28,235 bases of DNA from Gammaproteobacteria bacterium (GTDB taxonomy: Bacteria; Pseudomonadota; Gammaproteobacteria; Steroidobacterales; Rariloculaceae). Each line of letters opens with the position of its first letter. Within the stretch, counting starts at the first letter, position 1. Made by a program: the position numbers and the translations under genes. Shown here in pieces: positions 1 through 6,494 of this stretch. The notes below the pieces were generated by a model. It was not told the DNA's origin. It ran no database searches and saw nothing but the letters and a program-made list of their open reading frames with translations. The stretch is from the NCBI GenBank assembly GCA_016927175.1, contig JAFGNC010000430.1, positions 1 to 28,235 of the forward strand, given 5' to 3'.

Positions 1-196
1 ACAAATTGCTCCTGCTAACCGGTTCTGCGGGCCTGGAGGCCGCGCCGCTGGGGCATTCCAGGCGGATCCAGGCGAACGCGATCGGTGTGGAGCGCAGACA
101 ACGAGCAGGCACGAGATGGAGCCCGCAGCGCCCCCGGCGCACTCTTCGAGCGCAAAAATTGGAAAGGCGGGCCGGAGCGGTGCGGTCCGGTGGCGC
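1..196. other. left-edge stretch without a supported gene
   Basis: I find no convincing coding region between the window edge and the stop codon of panB. Short open frames here have no ribosome binding site and no recognisable protein. On the minus strand, just after panB, a weak hairpin (CCGGA paired with TCCGG, 172-190) is followed after about a dozen bases by a short T-run (minus strand of 154-160). It could be a poor intrinsic terminator, but the T-run is too far from the stem to be confident. Confidence 0.4.
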
Positions 197-1009
197 TCAG
201 TAGCTCTCGTCGTCCGCCGGGAAGTCGCCCTTTTTCACGTCGTCGCGATACCGCTCGAACGCGTCGGCCATGATCTTCTCGATCTCGGCGTACCGCCGTA
301 CGAACCGGGGTCTGAATCGGGTGAATATCCCGAGCATGTCGTGCGAGACGAGGATCTGGCCGTCGCAGTACGGCCCGGCGCCGATGCCGATCGTCGGGAT
401 CTGCAGCGACTCGGTGACCTGGCGGGCCAGCAGCGTGGGCACCTTCTCGAGCACCAGCGCAAAAATGCCGGCGTCCTGCAGCGCGGCCGCGTCCCGCAGA
501 ATCCTTTCGGCCTCCTCGTCCGACGCCCCGCGGATCTGGTAGCTGCCGAACTGGTGAATCGACTGCGGCGTCAGGCCGAGATGACCCATGACCGGGATGC
601 CGGAGTCCACGATGCGGCGGATGGTCGGGCAGACCTGCGCTCCGCCCTCGAGCTTGACCGCTTCGGCCAGAGCCTCCTTGGCGAATCGGCCGGCGTTACG
701 CAGCGCCTCCTCCTCGCTGATCTGATACGACATGAATGGCAGGTCCGCGACGACCAGCGCCCGGTCCGCGCCCCGCGCGACGACCTCGGCGTGGTAAAGC
801 ATCTGCTCCATCGTCATCGGGATCGTCGTGTCGTAACCGGCGAACACGGTCCCGGCCGAGTCGCCGACGAGGATCACGTCGATGCCCGAACGGTCGAGGG
901 TCGCGGCCATCAGATGGTCGTAAGCCGTCAGGCACGCGATGGGCTCGCGGGCCTCCTTCATCTCCTGCAGGCGTCGAGTCGTGACCTTGCGGCGGCTGTC
1001 GGCGTTCAT
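197..1009 (-). CDS. panB: 3-methyl-2-oxobutanoate hydroxymethyltransferase PanB
   Basis: PanB transfers a hydroxymethyl group from 5,10-methylene-tetrahydrofolate to 2-oxoisovalerate to give ketopantoate, the first committed step of pantothenate and CoA synthesis in the cytoplasm. The 270-residue protein has the normal family length and is a single TIM-barrel domain. Visible landmarks are LTAYDHLMA near residue 27, the metal-binding VGDSAG at 48-53, DLPFMSY at 89-95, the VLEKVP stretch with the catalytic-region glutamate, and TIGIGAGPYCDGQ. The ATG has a good Shine-Dalgarno (GGGAGGA) about ten bases upstream. It lies 41 bases downstream of the antiporter gene on the same strand, so it may be the last cistron of that operon. 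Its usual neighbour panC is at the other end of the window. Confidence 0.97.
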   Translation of the reverse strand: MNADSRRKVTTRRLQEMKEAREPIACLTAYDHLMAATLDRSGIDVILVGDSAGTVFAGYDTTIPMTMEQMLYHAEVVARGADRALVVADLPFMSYQISEEEALRNAGRFAKEALAEAVKLEGGAQVCPTIRRIVDSGIPVMGHLGLTPQSIHQFGSYQIRGASDEEAERILRDAAALQDAGIFALVLEKVPTLLARQVTESLQIPTIGIGAGPYCDGQILVSHDMLGIFTRFRPRFVRRYAEIEKIMADAFERYRDDVKKGDFPADDESY

Positions 1010-1050
1010 GGGCTGCGTTCCTCCCGCGTTACCCGCATCGGCATTATGCC

Positions 1051-2529
1051 TCAGGGACTCGGCTCGTCAGTCGCCGCGAACAGACGGTCCAGCGCGTGGA
1101 TCTGCTGCGGCGGCGCGAGAAAGTACGCGTAGTCGTCCGGCCGCAGCGCCCCGGCCGTCGCGGCGTCGACGACCTCGCGGTTGCGCACGATCAGCACGGG
1201 CCTCACCCACGGCGGCAGCGCCGCGCCCGCCAGTATCGGGCTGCCGTGGACGATCGGGTAACCGACCATCTCGAGGTCGAGCTGGCCCGGCAGGTCGAGC
1301 TCGACGCGGCGCGGCGGCCGGGTTTTCGACACGACTGCGAGCCCGAGCCGCGTCGCGGCCTGACGGATCGCCGAGCCCTGCACGAGCAGGGACACCAGCA
1401 CGACGACGAAGGCGACGTTGAAGTAGATGTCGGCGTTCTCGATCTGCGCGAGCGTCGGTATCGCCGCCAGGAAGATGCTGACCGCGCCGCGCAACCCGAC
1501 CAGGGACACGAAGAACGTCTCCTTGCGCGAGTAATTGAACGGCAGGAAGCACAGCCACACGGCCACCGGCCGCGCGACGACCATCAGCAGCAGCGCGATC
1601 ACGAGAGCCGGCAACAGGTATTCGACGAGACGGGACGGGGTCACGAGCAGGCCCAGCACGATGAACATGACCATCTGACAGAGCCAAGTCGCAGCGTCGT
1701 GGAAGCTCGTGACGTTGGCGAAAGCGCGCATCGGCCGGTTGCCGACGACGAGCCCCGCCAGAAACACGGCCAGCAGCCCGCTGCCGCCGGTGACGGAGGT
1801 CGCGGCGTAGATCAGCACGGCGCTTGCGACGACCATCAGCGGGTGGAGTCCGGCTGGAAGGTGCAGCGAGTTGACGCCCCACGAGATCGCGAACCCCCCG
1901 GCCACTCCGAAGGCGATGCCGCCGACGATCTGCCACAGCAGCGCGCCGAGCACACCGACGCCGAAGCCGTCGGCGCCCGCGAGCAGCGCGCTCGTCGCAA
2001 CCAGCGTCAGGAACACGGCGGCCGGATCGTTCGTCGCCGACTCCATCTCGAGCGTCGAGCCGACGTGCTGCCGCAGCCTCAGGCCGCCCGAGCGAAGCAG
2101 AAAGAACACCGCCGCCGCGTCCGTCGACGCGACGACGGAGCCGAGGAGAAACCCTTCGAGCCACGACAGCTCGAGCGCCCACATCGCGACGAGGCCCGTG
2201 ATGATCGCCGTAATCAGCACTCCGGCGGACGCGAGCAGAGCCGCCGGCTTGCGCCGGCGCCGCAGATCCGAGGTCAGCCGCGTCCGCAGGCCGCCGTCGA
2301 ACAGGATCACCGACAGCGCGAACGAGCCGATCAGGTACGTCAGCTCGTAGTTCTCGAACTGGAAGCCGCCCGGCCCGTCCACGCCGGCGAACATGCCGAT
2401 CGCGAGGAAGACGAGCAGCAACGGAATCCCGAAGCGGGTCGCGAGCACGCTCGACAGAATGCCGAGCAACGCCAAGGCCGAGCCGAACAGCAGGACGAGA
2501 TTGATCAGCGTAATCGAGGCCGGACTCAT
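1051..2529 (-). CDS. nhaP2: K+/H+ antiporter, NhaP2/CvrA type (CPA1)
   Basis: This is an inner-membrane cation/proton antiporter of the CPA1 family, closest in pattern to NhaP2 (CvrA), which exports K+ or Na+ in exchange for protons. The 492 residues begin with about a dozen hydrophobic helices. Diagnostic motifs are IGMFAGVDGPGG near 44-55, LFDGGLRT near 76-83, STDAAAVF at 135-142, and an N-D pair in ESATNDPAAVF (N167, D168) as expected for the ion site. After about residue 400 comes a soluble RCK_C/TrkA_C-like domain. The E. coli protein is roughly 80 residues longer because of a further C-terminal domain that is missing here. The gene lies 70 bases downstream of the CBS gene, so it probably belongs to the DUF1538-PII-CBS operon. 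Exact ion selectivity cannot be read from sequence. Confidence 0.92.
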   Translation of the reverse strand: MSPASITLINLVLLFGSALALLGILSSVLATRFGIPLLLVFLAIGMFAGVDGPGGFQFENYELTYLIGSFALSVILFDGGLRTRLTSDLRRRRKPAALLASAGVLITAIITGLVAMWALELSWLEGFLLGSVVASTDAAAVFFLLRSGGLRLRQHVGSTLEMESATNDPAAVFLTLVATSALLAGADGFGVGVLGALLWQIVGGIAFGVAGGFAISWGVNSLHLPAGLHPLMVVASAVLIYAATSVTGGSGLLAVFLAGLVVGNRPMRAFANVTSFHDAATWLCQMVMFIVLGLLVTPSRLVEYLLPALVIALLLMVVARPVAVWLCFLPFNYSRKETFFVSLVGLRGAVSIFLAAIPTLAQIENADIYFNVAFVVVLVSLLVQGSAIRQAATRLGLAVVSKTRPPRRVELDLPGQLDLEMVGYPIVHGSPILAGAALPPWVRPVLIVRNREVVDAATAGALRPDDYAYFLAPPQQIHALDRLFAATDEPSP

Positions 2530-2599
2530 CAGCCCTCACCAGGCGATCTCCGCAGTTCGCGGCGGCGACGCCCCGCCGCCGGCGCCGCGGACTCGCGAA

Positions 2600-3016
2600 T
2601 TATGCGCCTCGGGTTTCGGTCGACTGAATGTACCGGACGGCCATGTCGCGCATGGTCACGACGCCGGCCAGGTCCCGTCCCCGCAGGACGATACAGTGCG
2701 TGTACCTACAGCTCGTCATGTGGCGGATGGCGTACTTGATGTTCATCTGCGCATCCACCATCGGCGCGGGCTTCGTCATGATCTCGTAGACGTTCGTGCG
2801 CGCGAGCGGCCGGCCGCGGCCGATGATCTCACGAGCGATATCCGCGATCAGCACGAGCCCGAACTCGTCGTCGGCGTCGCGGCGCGCGACGACGAGCGAG
2901 CTGATGTTCCGCTGGGACATCAGCGCCAGAGCCTCCTCCGCGGTGGCCATGCCGTCGATCATCGACGGCTCGCGACGCATCACGTCGCTGACACGGATCA
3001 GCGGCCGGTTCGTCAT
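2600..3016 (-). CDS. small protein of two CBS domains
   Basis: The 138-residue protein consists of a tandem CBS pair (Bateman module), about residues 9-67 and 75-132, with nothing else attached. Typical features are VSDVMRREP at the start of the first repeat, a second repeat beginning VYEIMTKPAP, and the AGVVTMRDMA strand-helix ending. CBS pairs usually bind adenine nucleotides and gate transporters or enzymes. The start codon overlaps the stop codon of the P-II-like gene (ATGA) and has GGAG at good spacing inside that gene, so the two are translationally coupled. Position between the P-II-like gene and the antiporter suggests a regulatory subunit for cation transport. This is inference from context, because the ligand and partner are not visible. 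Confidence 0.9.
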   Translation of the reverse strand: MTNRPLIRVSDVMRREPSMIDGMATAEEALALMSQRNISSLVVARRDADDEFGLVLIADIAREIIGRGRPLARTNVYEIMTKPAPMVDAQMNIKYAIRHMTSCRYTHCIVLRGRDLAGVVTMRDMAVRYIQSTETRGA

Positions 3017-3363
3017 AGCTCTTCTCCGACGCGCTTCGACAGTGCCGTGATCTGCGACGTCAGCCCGATCGCGTCCTCGATGTCGACCTGGAACGCGATG
3101 CCGGAGCCCGGCTCTCCGTCAAACTGGCCCGCCTCGGCCACGGCCTCGAGTATGGAGCGGCTCAGGTGCTCCTCGACGACCATCATGACGATGTCGCGAT
3201 GGCGCGTCAGCTCGAGCCCGAGGAACGTCTTCTCCGGCTTCAGCCCTTCGCCGCGCGCGCTCGTGATCACGGTCGCACCGGTGGCGCCCGCCTGCCGGGC
3301 GGCCTTGAGGATCGGCTCCACTTTCGCGTCCTCCGTCAGCGCAAGCAGCAGCTTAAACTGCAT
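3013..3363 (-). CDS. P-II-like signalling protein of a DUF1538 operon
   Basis: This is a 116-residue ferredoxin-fold protein of the P-II/P-II-like superfamily. It starts MQFKLLLALT, has a T-loop-like stretch around GEGLKPEKTF (residues 38-47), and ends with a typical P-II C-terminal strand pattern (FDGEPGSGIAFQVDIEDAIGL region). P-II proteins bind ATP/ADP or related effectors and control transporters or enzymes by direct contact. The chosen ATG has AGGAG seven bases upstream. A longer reading to 3414 adds 17 residues of unlikely sequence and was rejected. The start lies 11 bases inside the preceding DUF1538 gene and the stop overlaps the CBS start, so production is coupled on both sides. It is too divergent to call GlnB or GlnK, and the uridylylation tyrosine of GlnB is not evident. 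Confidence 0.85.
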   Translation of the reverse strand: MQFKLLLALTEDAKVEPILKAARQAGATGATVITSARGEGLKPEKTFLGLELTRHRDIVMMVVEEHLSRSILEAVAEAGQFDGEPGSGIAFQVDIEDAIGLTSQITALSKRVGEEL

Positions 3364-4126
3364 CGTCGTCTCCTGATCTGGTCCAATTCTGGTACAGCAC
3401 ATAGGCCTGAGCAAATAAAAGCAGCGCCGCGGCGGGCCCGAGCAGCGCCAGCATGATCAGCCCGAACCCGTCCGCGAGCGCGGAGCGGCCCGGCAGCGAT
3501 TCCGCCGCCGCGATGCCGAAAGAAGCGATCAGCGGCACCGTCACTGCGGACGTCGCCATGCCGCCGCTGTCGAGCGCGAGCGGCACGATCAGCTTCGGCG
3601 CCGTCAGCGCCAGCACCGCGACCAGCACGATGAAGGCGCTCAGCACCACAGAGAGCGGGACGCCGGTCACGATACGCACGGTGCCGACCGCAAGCCCCGC
3701 GGCGATGCCGACGGCGACGGCCAGCCTCAGCGACCACGGCCGCAGCGTTCCGCCCGACAGGTCCCTCACACGCTCGGCGACCGCGATCAGCGTCGGCTCG
3801 ATCAGCGACGCGGTGAAACCTATCGCGGCCGCGAACGATACCAGCGGCACGTAGGCGAGCCAGCCGGCCCGTTGGCCGCGCTGCACGGCGGACTCTACCA
3901 GCTGCGCCGCCATGCTTTCTCCGATCGGCACCAGAGAGATCGCGAGCCCTACGCGAAATAGGGTCAGTCCGATCGCGACATATAAGATCCCGATCAGGAT
4001 TCGATCGAGCTGCGCTATACCCTCACGCAGCACGAAGACTTGAAAGATCGCGAACAGCACGGCAATGGGGACTATGTCCGTCACCGTGGCTACGGCCTGA
4101 TTCGCGAGTGCCAGCACCAGCTCCAT
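3353..4126 (-). CDS. DUF1538 integral membrane protein, second subunit
   Basis: This 257-residue polytopic membrane protein belongs to the DUF1538 family. Hydrophobic helices fill nearly the whole length, and two conserved intramembrane patches are visible: IEPTL at 109-113 and LDSGGMATSAVTVPL at 185-199. The upstream paralogue has matching patches, so the pair is probably a heteromer. As I recall, a DUF1538 pair (UmpAB of a Halomonas) has been described as a two-component Na+(Li+,K+)/H+ antiporter, which fits the antiporter and regulators encoded next door. The protein ends in an acidic SGDDDAV tail whose codons overlap the start of the P-II-like gene. Its ATG follows the first subunit's stop by seven bases, without a strong ribosome binding site, consistent with coupling. 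Ion specificity here is unknown. Confidence 0.85.
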   Translation of the reverse strand: MELVLALANQAVATVTDIVPIAVLFAIFQVFVLREGIAQLDRILIGILYVAIGLTLFRVGLAISLVPIGESMAAQLVESAVQRGQRAGWLAYVPLVSFAAAIGFTASLIEPTLIAVAERVRDLSGGTLRPWSLRLAVAVGIAAGLAVGTVRIVTGVPLSVVLSAFIVLVAVLALTAPKLIVPLALDSGGMATSAVTVPLIASFGIAAAESLPGRSALADGFGLIMLALLGPAAALLLFAQAYVLYQNWTRSGDDDAV

Positions 4127-4133
4127 CGGCTCG

Positions 4134-4874
4134 TCAACCGAAGCGCAGCGACGCGAGCAGGATGACCAGCACCGGCATCAGGCTCGCCATGGCGACGAGG
4201 CCGAAACCGTCCGTCAGCGGACTACGGCCGCGAATCAGCGTCGCGAGGCCGGTGCCGAGCACCATGATCAGCGGGATGTTGATCGCGGAGGTGGAAGCCG
4301 CGCCCGCGTCGAACGCAATGACGGACAGCGAGGAGTCGCTGACGAACGCGAGCACGGCTGCGATGCCGTAGCCCGGAAGCACGATCGCCGTCGTCGGCCA
4401 TCCCTTGACGATGCGCAGCACGCCGAGAGCCACGGCCGCCCCCACCGCTGCAGCGCACCCGTACCTCAGCACCAGGCTGAAGTGTTTCACGTCGCCCGGA
4501 TCGGAGGATAGAGAGCCCGCCCCGGCCGCCGCCGCGGCCGCCTGGTCGGCCACGGACGCGAGCGCCGGCTCGGCGACGGTCGTACCGAAACCGAGCGCGA
4601 AACCGAAAGCGAGCAGGATCGCCACGCTGCCGCGGACCGCGAGCCCCTGCGCGAGGCCTTCGCCGAGCGGAAACAGGCTCATGTCGAGCCCTCGGACGAA
4701 GAAGGTCAGTCCCGCCAGCGTCAGCAGGATGCCGATCAGCCGCTGCTCGAGGTCCGGCATCGGCTCGCCGACGACTCCCCACTGAAAAACTGCCACGACG
4801 ACCAGCACCGGGACGAAATCGCGGAAATTGCGGGCAGTCTCTTTCAGTAGAGCGGAAAGTTGTCCCTGCAACAT
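4134..4874 (-). CDS. DUF1538 integral membrane protein, first subunit
   Basis: This is the first gene of the putative cation operon and encodes a 246-residue DUF1538 membrane protein. It has several hydrophobic helices and the family patches AEPAL (101-105) and FDAGAASTSAINIPL (188-202), parallel to those of its downstream partner. Between the two halves is an alanine/glycine-rich loop (residues 111-122) that the partner lacks. I start at the ATG at 4874, giving MLQGQLSALL. The frame stays open for another 47 codons, but these encode a proline/glycine/cysteine-rich sequence unlike the family. No strong Shine-Dalgarno precedes this ATG, so the exact start is uncertain. The likely role is one half of a two-subunit monovalent cation/proton antiporter, inferred from the reported activity of DUF1538 pairs. 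Confidence 0.82.
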   Translation of the reverse strand: MLQGQLSALLKETARNFRDFVPVLVVVAVFQWGVVGEPMPDLEQRLIGILLTLAGLTFFVRGLDMSLFPLGEGLAQGLAVRGSVAILLAFGFALGFGTTVAEPALASVADQAAAAAAGAGSLSSDPGDVKHFSLVLRYGCAAAVGAAVALGVLRIVKGWPTTAIVLPGYGIAAVLAFVSDSSLSVIAFDAGAASTSAINIPLIMVLGTGLATLIRGRSPLTDGFGLVAMASLMPVLVILLASLRFG

Positions 4875-5045
4875 CGGCACCCGGATAAAGAAAAAACCAC
4901 CGGCCACCGCGCAAGGATTCACGCCCGCCCCGCAGGGGCCGTCCTGCGGCGGCCGGCCCGGCTGCTGCGAGGCGCCGGTGCCGCAATTGTGACGAGTGAG
5001 CCGAGCGAATACCATTCCAGCGCCCGTCCCGGTTTGTACGGAAAT
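4875..5045. promoter_or_regulatory. divergent intergenic region between the cation operon and the hydratase-lyase gene
   Basis: About 180 bases separate the divergent starts, so promoters for both directions should lie here. The only AT-rich patch is near 4885-4900 (a run of A on the plus strand), close to the DUF1538 start. I could not pick convincing -35/-10 pairs for either direction, and no obvious operator palindrome is visible. The assignment as regulatory rests on the divergent arrangement alone. Confidence 0.35.
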
Positions 5046-5059
5046 GGAGAAGAGCGATT
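5046..5059 (+). promoter_or_regulatory. Shine-Dalgarno in front of an ATT start codon
   Basis: GGAGA at 5046-5050 is followed, after six bases, by ATT at 5057. The reading frame of the hydratase-lyase is open from the stop at 4997, and between that stop and the GTG at 5117 there is no ATG, GTG, TTG or CTG in frame. The spacing and the encoded N-terminus together point to ATT as the initiation codon. Confidence 0.6.
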
Positions 5060-5905
5060 AGCACGACAGTCGAAACGTCCGATCAGGGCGTCGTAACGAT
5101 CGAGTTCGAGCGCGGTGTGGCGTGGGTCACGCTGAACCGGCCCGAGAAGCGCAACGCGATGAACCCGACGCTGAACCGCCGCATGCACGGCGTGCTCGAT
5201 GAGCTCGAAGACGACGAGCGCTGCGGCGTGCTGGTGCTGACCGGCGCGGGCACGTCTTTCTCGGCCGGCATGGACCTGAAGGAGTACTTCCGCGAGACCG
5301 AGGCGAAAGGTCATATCGCAATTCGGCGCGCGCAGCGCGACGCCTACGGCTGGTGGCGCCGGCTGCGCTGGTTCGAGAAGCCGACGATCGCGATGGTCAA
5401 CGGCTGGTGCTTCGGCGGGGCGTTCGCGCCGCTGTTCTCCTGCGATCTCGCGATCGCGGCAGAGGAGGCGCAGTTCGGCCTTTCCGAGATCAACTGGGGC
5501 ATCCTGCCCGGGGGCAACGTGACGAAAGTCGTCGCGGAACTGCTGAGCCGGCGCGAGGCGATGTACTACACGCTGACGGGCGATACGTTCGACGGGCGCC
5601 AGGCGGCGGAAATGAAGCTGGTGAACCGCGCCGTCCCGCTGTCCGAGCTGCGCGAGACCGTGCGGCAGCTGGCGGACAAGCTGCTCGAGAAGAATCCGGC
5701 GACGCTGAAAGCGGCCAAGGACGCACTGAAGCGCGTGACGGAGATGACGGTCGACGCGTCGGAGGATTACCTCGTCGTGCGCCAGGAATCGCTGAACTAC
5801 CTCGACAGCAGCGACGGCCGCAAGGAAGGCATCAGGCAGTTCATCGACGAGAAGAGCTACAAGCCCGGCCTCGGCGCGTACGACCGCTCGAAGTCGGAGT
5901 CCTGA
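5057..5905 (+). CDS. p-hydroxycinnamoyl-CoA hydratase-lyase (feruloyl-CoA hydratase-lyase)
   Basis: This crotonase-fold enzyme hydrates feruloyl-, caffeoyl- or coumaroyl-CoA and cleaves the adduct to vanillin-type aldehyde and acetyl-CoA. It resembles Pseudomonas HCHL strongly: LNRPEKRNAM near 26-35, AGMDLKEYFRE around 70-80 (first oxyanion-hole residue), IAMVNGWCFGG at 111-121, and GLSEINWGI at 141-149 with the expected catalytic glutamate at 144. With the ATT start the protein is 282 residues and begins STTVETS after the initiator, very like the family N-terminus (MST). Starting at the first GTG (5117) would delete the first beta strand. No feruloyl-CoA synthetase or vanillin dehydrogenase gene lies nearby, so the substrate is inferred from the motifs. 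A related enoyl-CoA hydratase activity is possible. Confidence 0.85.
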   Translation: MSTTVETSDQGVVTIEFERGVAWVTLNRPEKRNAMNPTLNRRMHGVLDELEDDERCGVLVLTGAGTSFSAGMDLKEYFRETEAKGHIAIRRAQRDAYGWWRRLRWFEKPTIAMVNGWCFGGAFAPLFSCDLAIAAEEAQFGLSEINWGILPGGNVTKVVAELLSRREAMYYTLTGDTFDGRQAAEMKLVNRAVPLSELRETVRQLADKLLEKNPATLKAAKDALKRVTEMTVDASEDYLVVRQESLNYLDSSDGRKEGIRQFIDEKSYKPGLGAYDRSKSES

Positions 5906-5934
5906 CGTCGGCCGCCGCGACGCTCGCAGGCTGC

Positions 5935-5991
5935 GCCGGCTCCGCGGGCCGGCGGAAACGGCCCACTTGCGGCACAGCGGCCACAGGCCGC
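5935..5991 (+). terminator. two GC hairpins after the hydratase-lyase gene
   Basis: Two inverted repeats follow the stop codon: GCCGGC/GCCGGC (5935-5953, seven-base loop) and GCGGCC/GGCCGC (5977-5991, three-base loop). Neither is followed by a T-run, so they are not standard intrinsic terminators. They could act as transcript-end or stability hairpins. The rest of the 208-base gap up to 6113 shows nothing else I can support. Confidence 0.25.
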
Positions 5992-6113
5992 ACGGCTGCC
6001 TCGCGCAGCACGTCGCGTGCCGGCGACAAGGGCAACGCGGACGGGCGACAGTAGTTCGACTGCGGCGTCTGTGCTACGTTTTCGGGCCACAGAGGCACTG
6101 GGAGGACGCCTGA

Positions 6114-6461
6114 ATGAGATCCTTGAAAGCGCTATCCGTCATCGCGGCCTGCGGCTTTGCGCCGAACGCGTTTGCCGCGTGCGAGCAGCCGCCGCTGGTC
6201 CTGATTCCGGCGCAAGAGGACATCGAAGGCAACGAGCGGGAAATCGTCGAAGCGACACGGGAATATTTCGAGGGGATGCAGGCGTATGTGGACTGCATTC
6301 AACAGGAGCTCGCGGCAGCCGGCGAGGAGCCGCCGACCCTCGTCCGCAACGTTCTCGTGCAGCGCAATAACGCCGCCGTAGCCGAAGCGGAAGCCGTCCA
6401 GAGAGTGTTCCAGAGCCGTTTTCCCGAGCAGGCCACCGCGCCCATCGGCGAAGAACAGTAA
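6114..6461 (+). CDS. small exported protein with one cysteine pair, function unknown
   Basis: This 115-residue protein has a clear Sec signal peptide (MRSLKALSVIAACGFAPNAFA, cleavage after residue 21), leaving a mature protein of about 94 residues. The mature part has two cysteines, C23 at its start and C61, plausibly one disulfide. A helical central region contains the pattern YFEGMQAYVDC, followed by RNNAAVAEAEAV. I recall a loosely defined family of small periplasmic proteins with the layout Cys-Pro-rich, Tyr-x2-Met-x2-Tyr-x2-Cys, then Arg-Asn-x-Ala-Val, found in many Gammaproteobacteria, and this looks like a member. A strong GGGAGGA ribosome binding site precedes the ATG. The gene is convergent with the DUF3237 gene, 33 bases away. 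No function can be given. Confidence 0.8.
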   Translation: MRSLKALSVIAACGFAPNAFAACEQPPLVLIPAQEDIEGNEREIVEATREYFEGMQAYVDCIQQELAAAGEEPPTLVRNVLVQRNNAAVAEAEAVQRVFQSRFPEQATAPIGEEQ

Positions 6462-6494
6462 AACGCCCGGCCAAAGGCGCGCGCGCGGCAGGCG

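Noticed and set aside
1096..2739. 547-codon open frame opposite the NhaP2 antiporter
   Set aside because: It is the antisense shadow of a membrane protein and reads as Arg/Gln/His-rich low-complexity sequence.
4875..5015. N-terminal extension of the first DUF1538 protein
   Set aside because: The 47 extra residues are proline/glycine/cysteine-rich and unlike the family, and the ATG at 4874 begins a typical amphipathic N-terminus.
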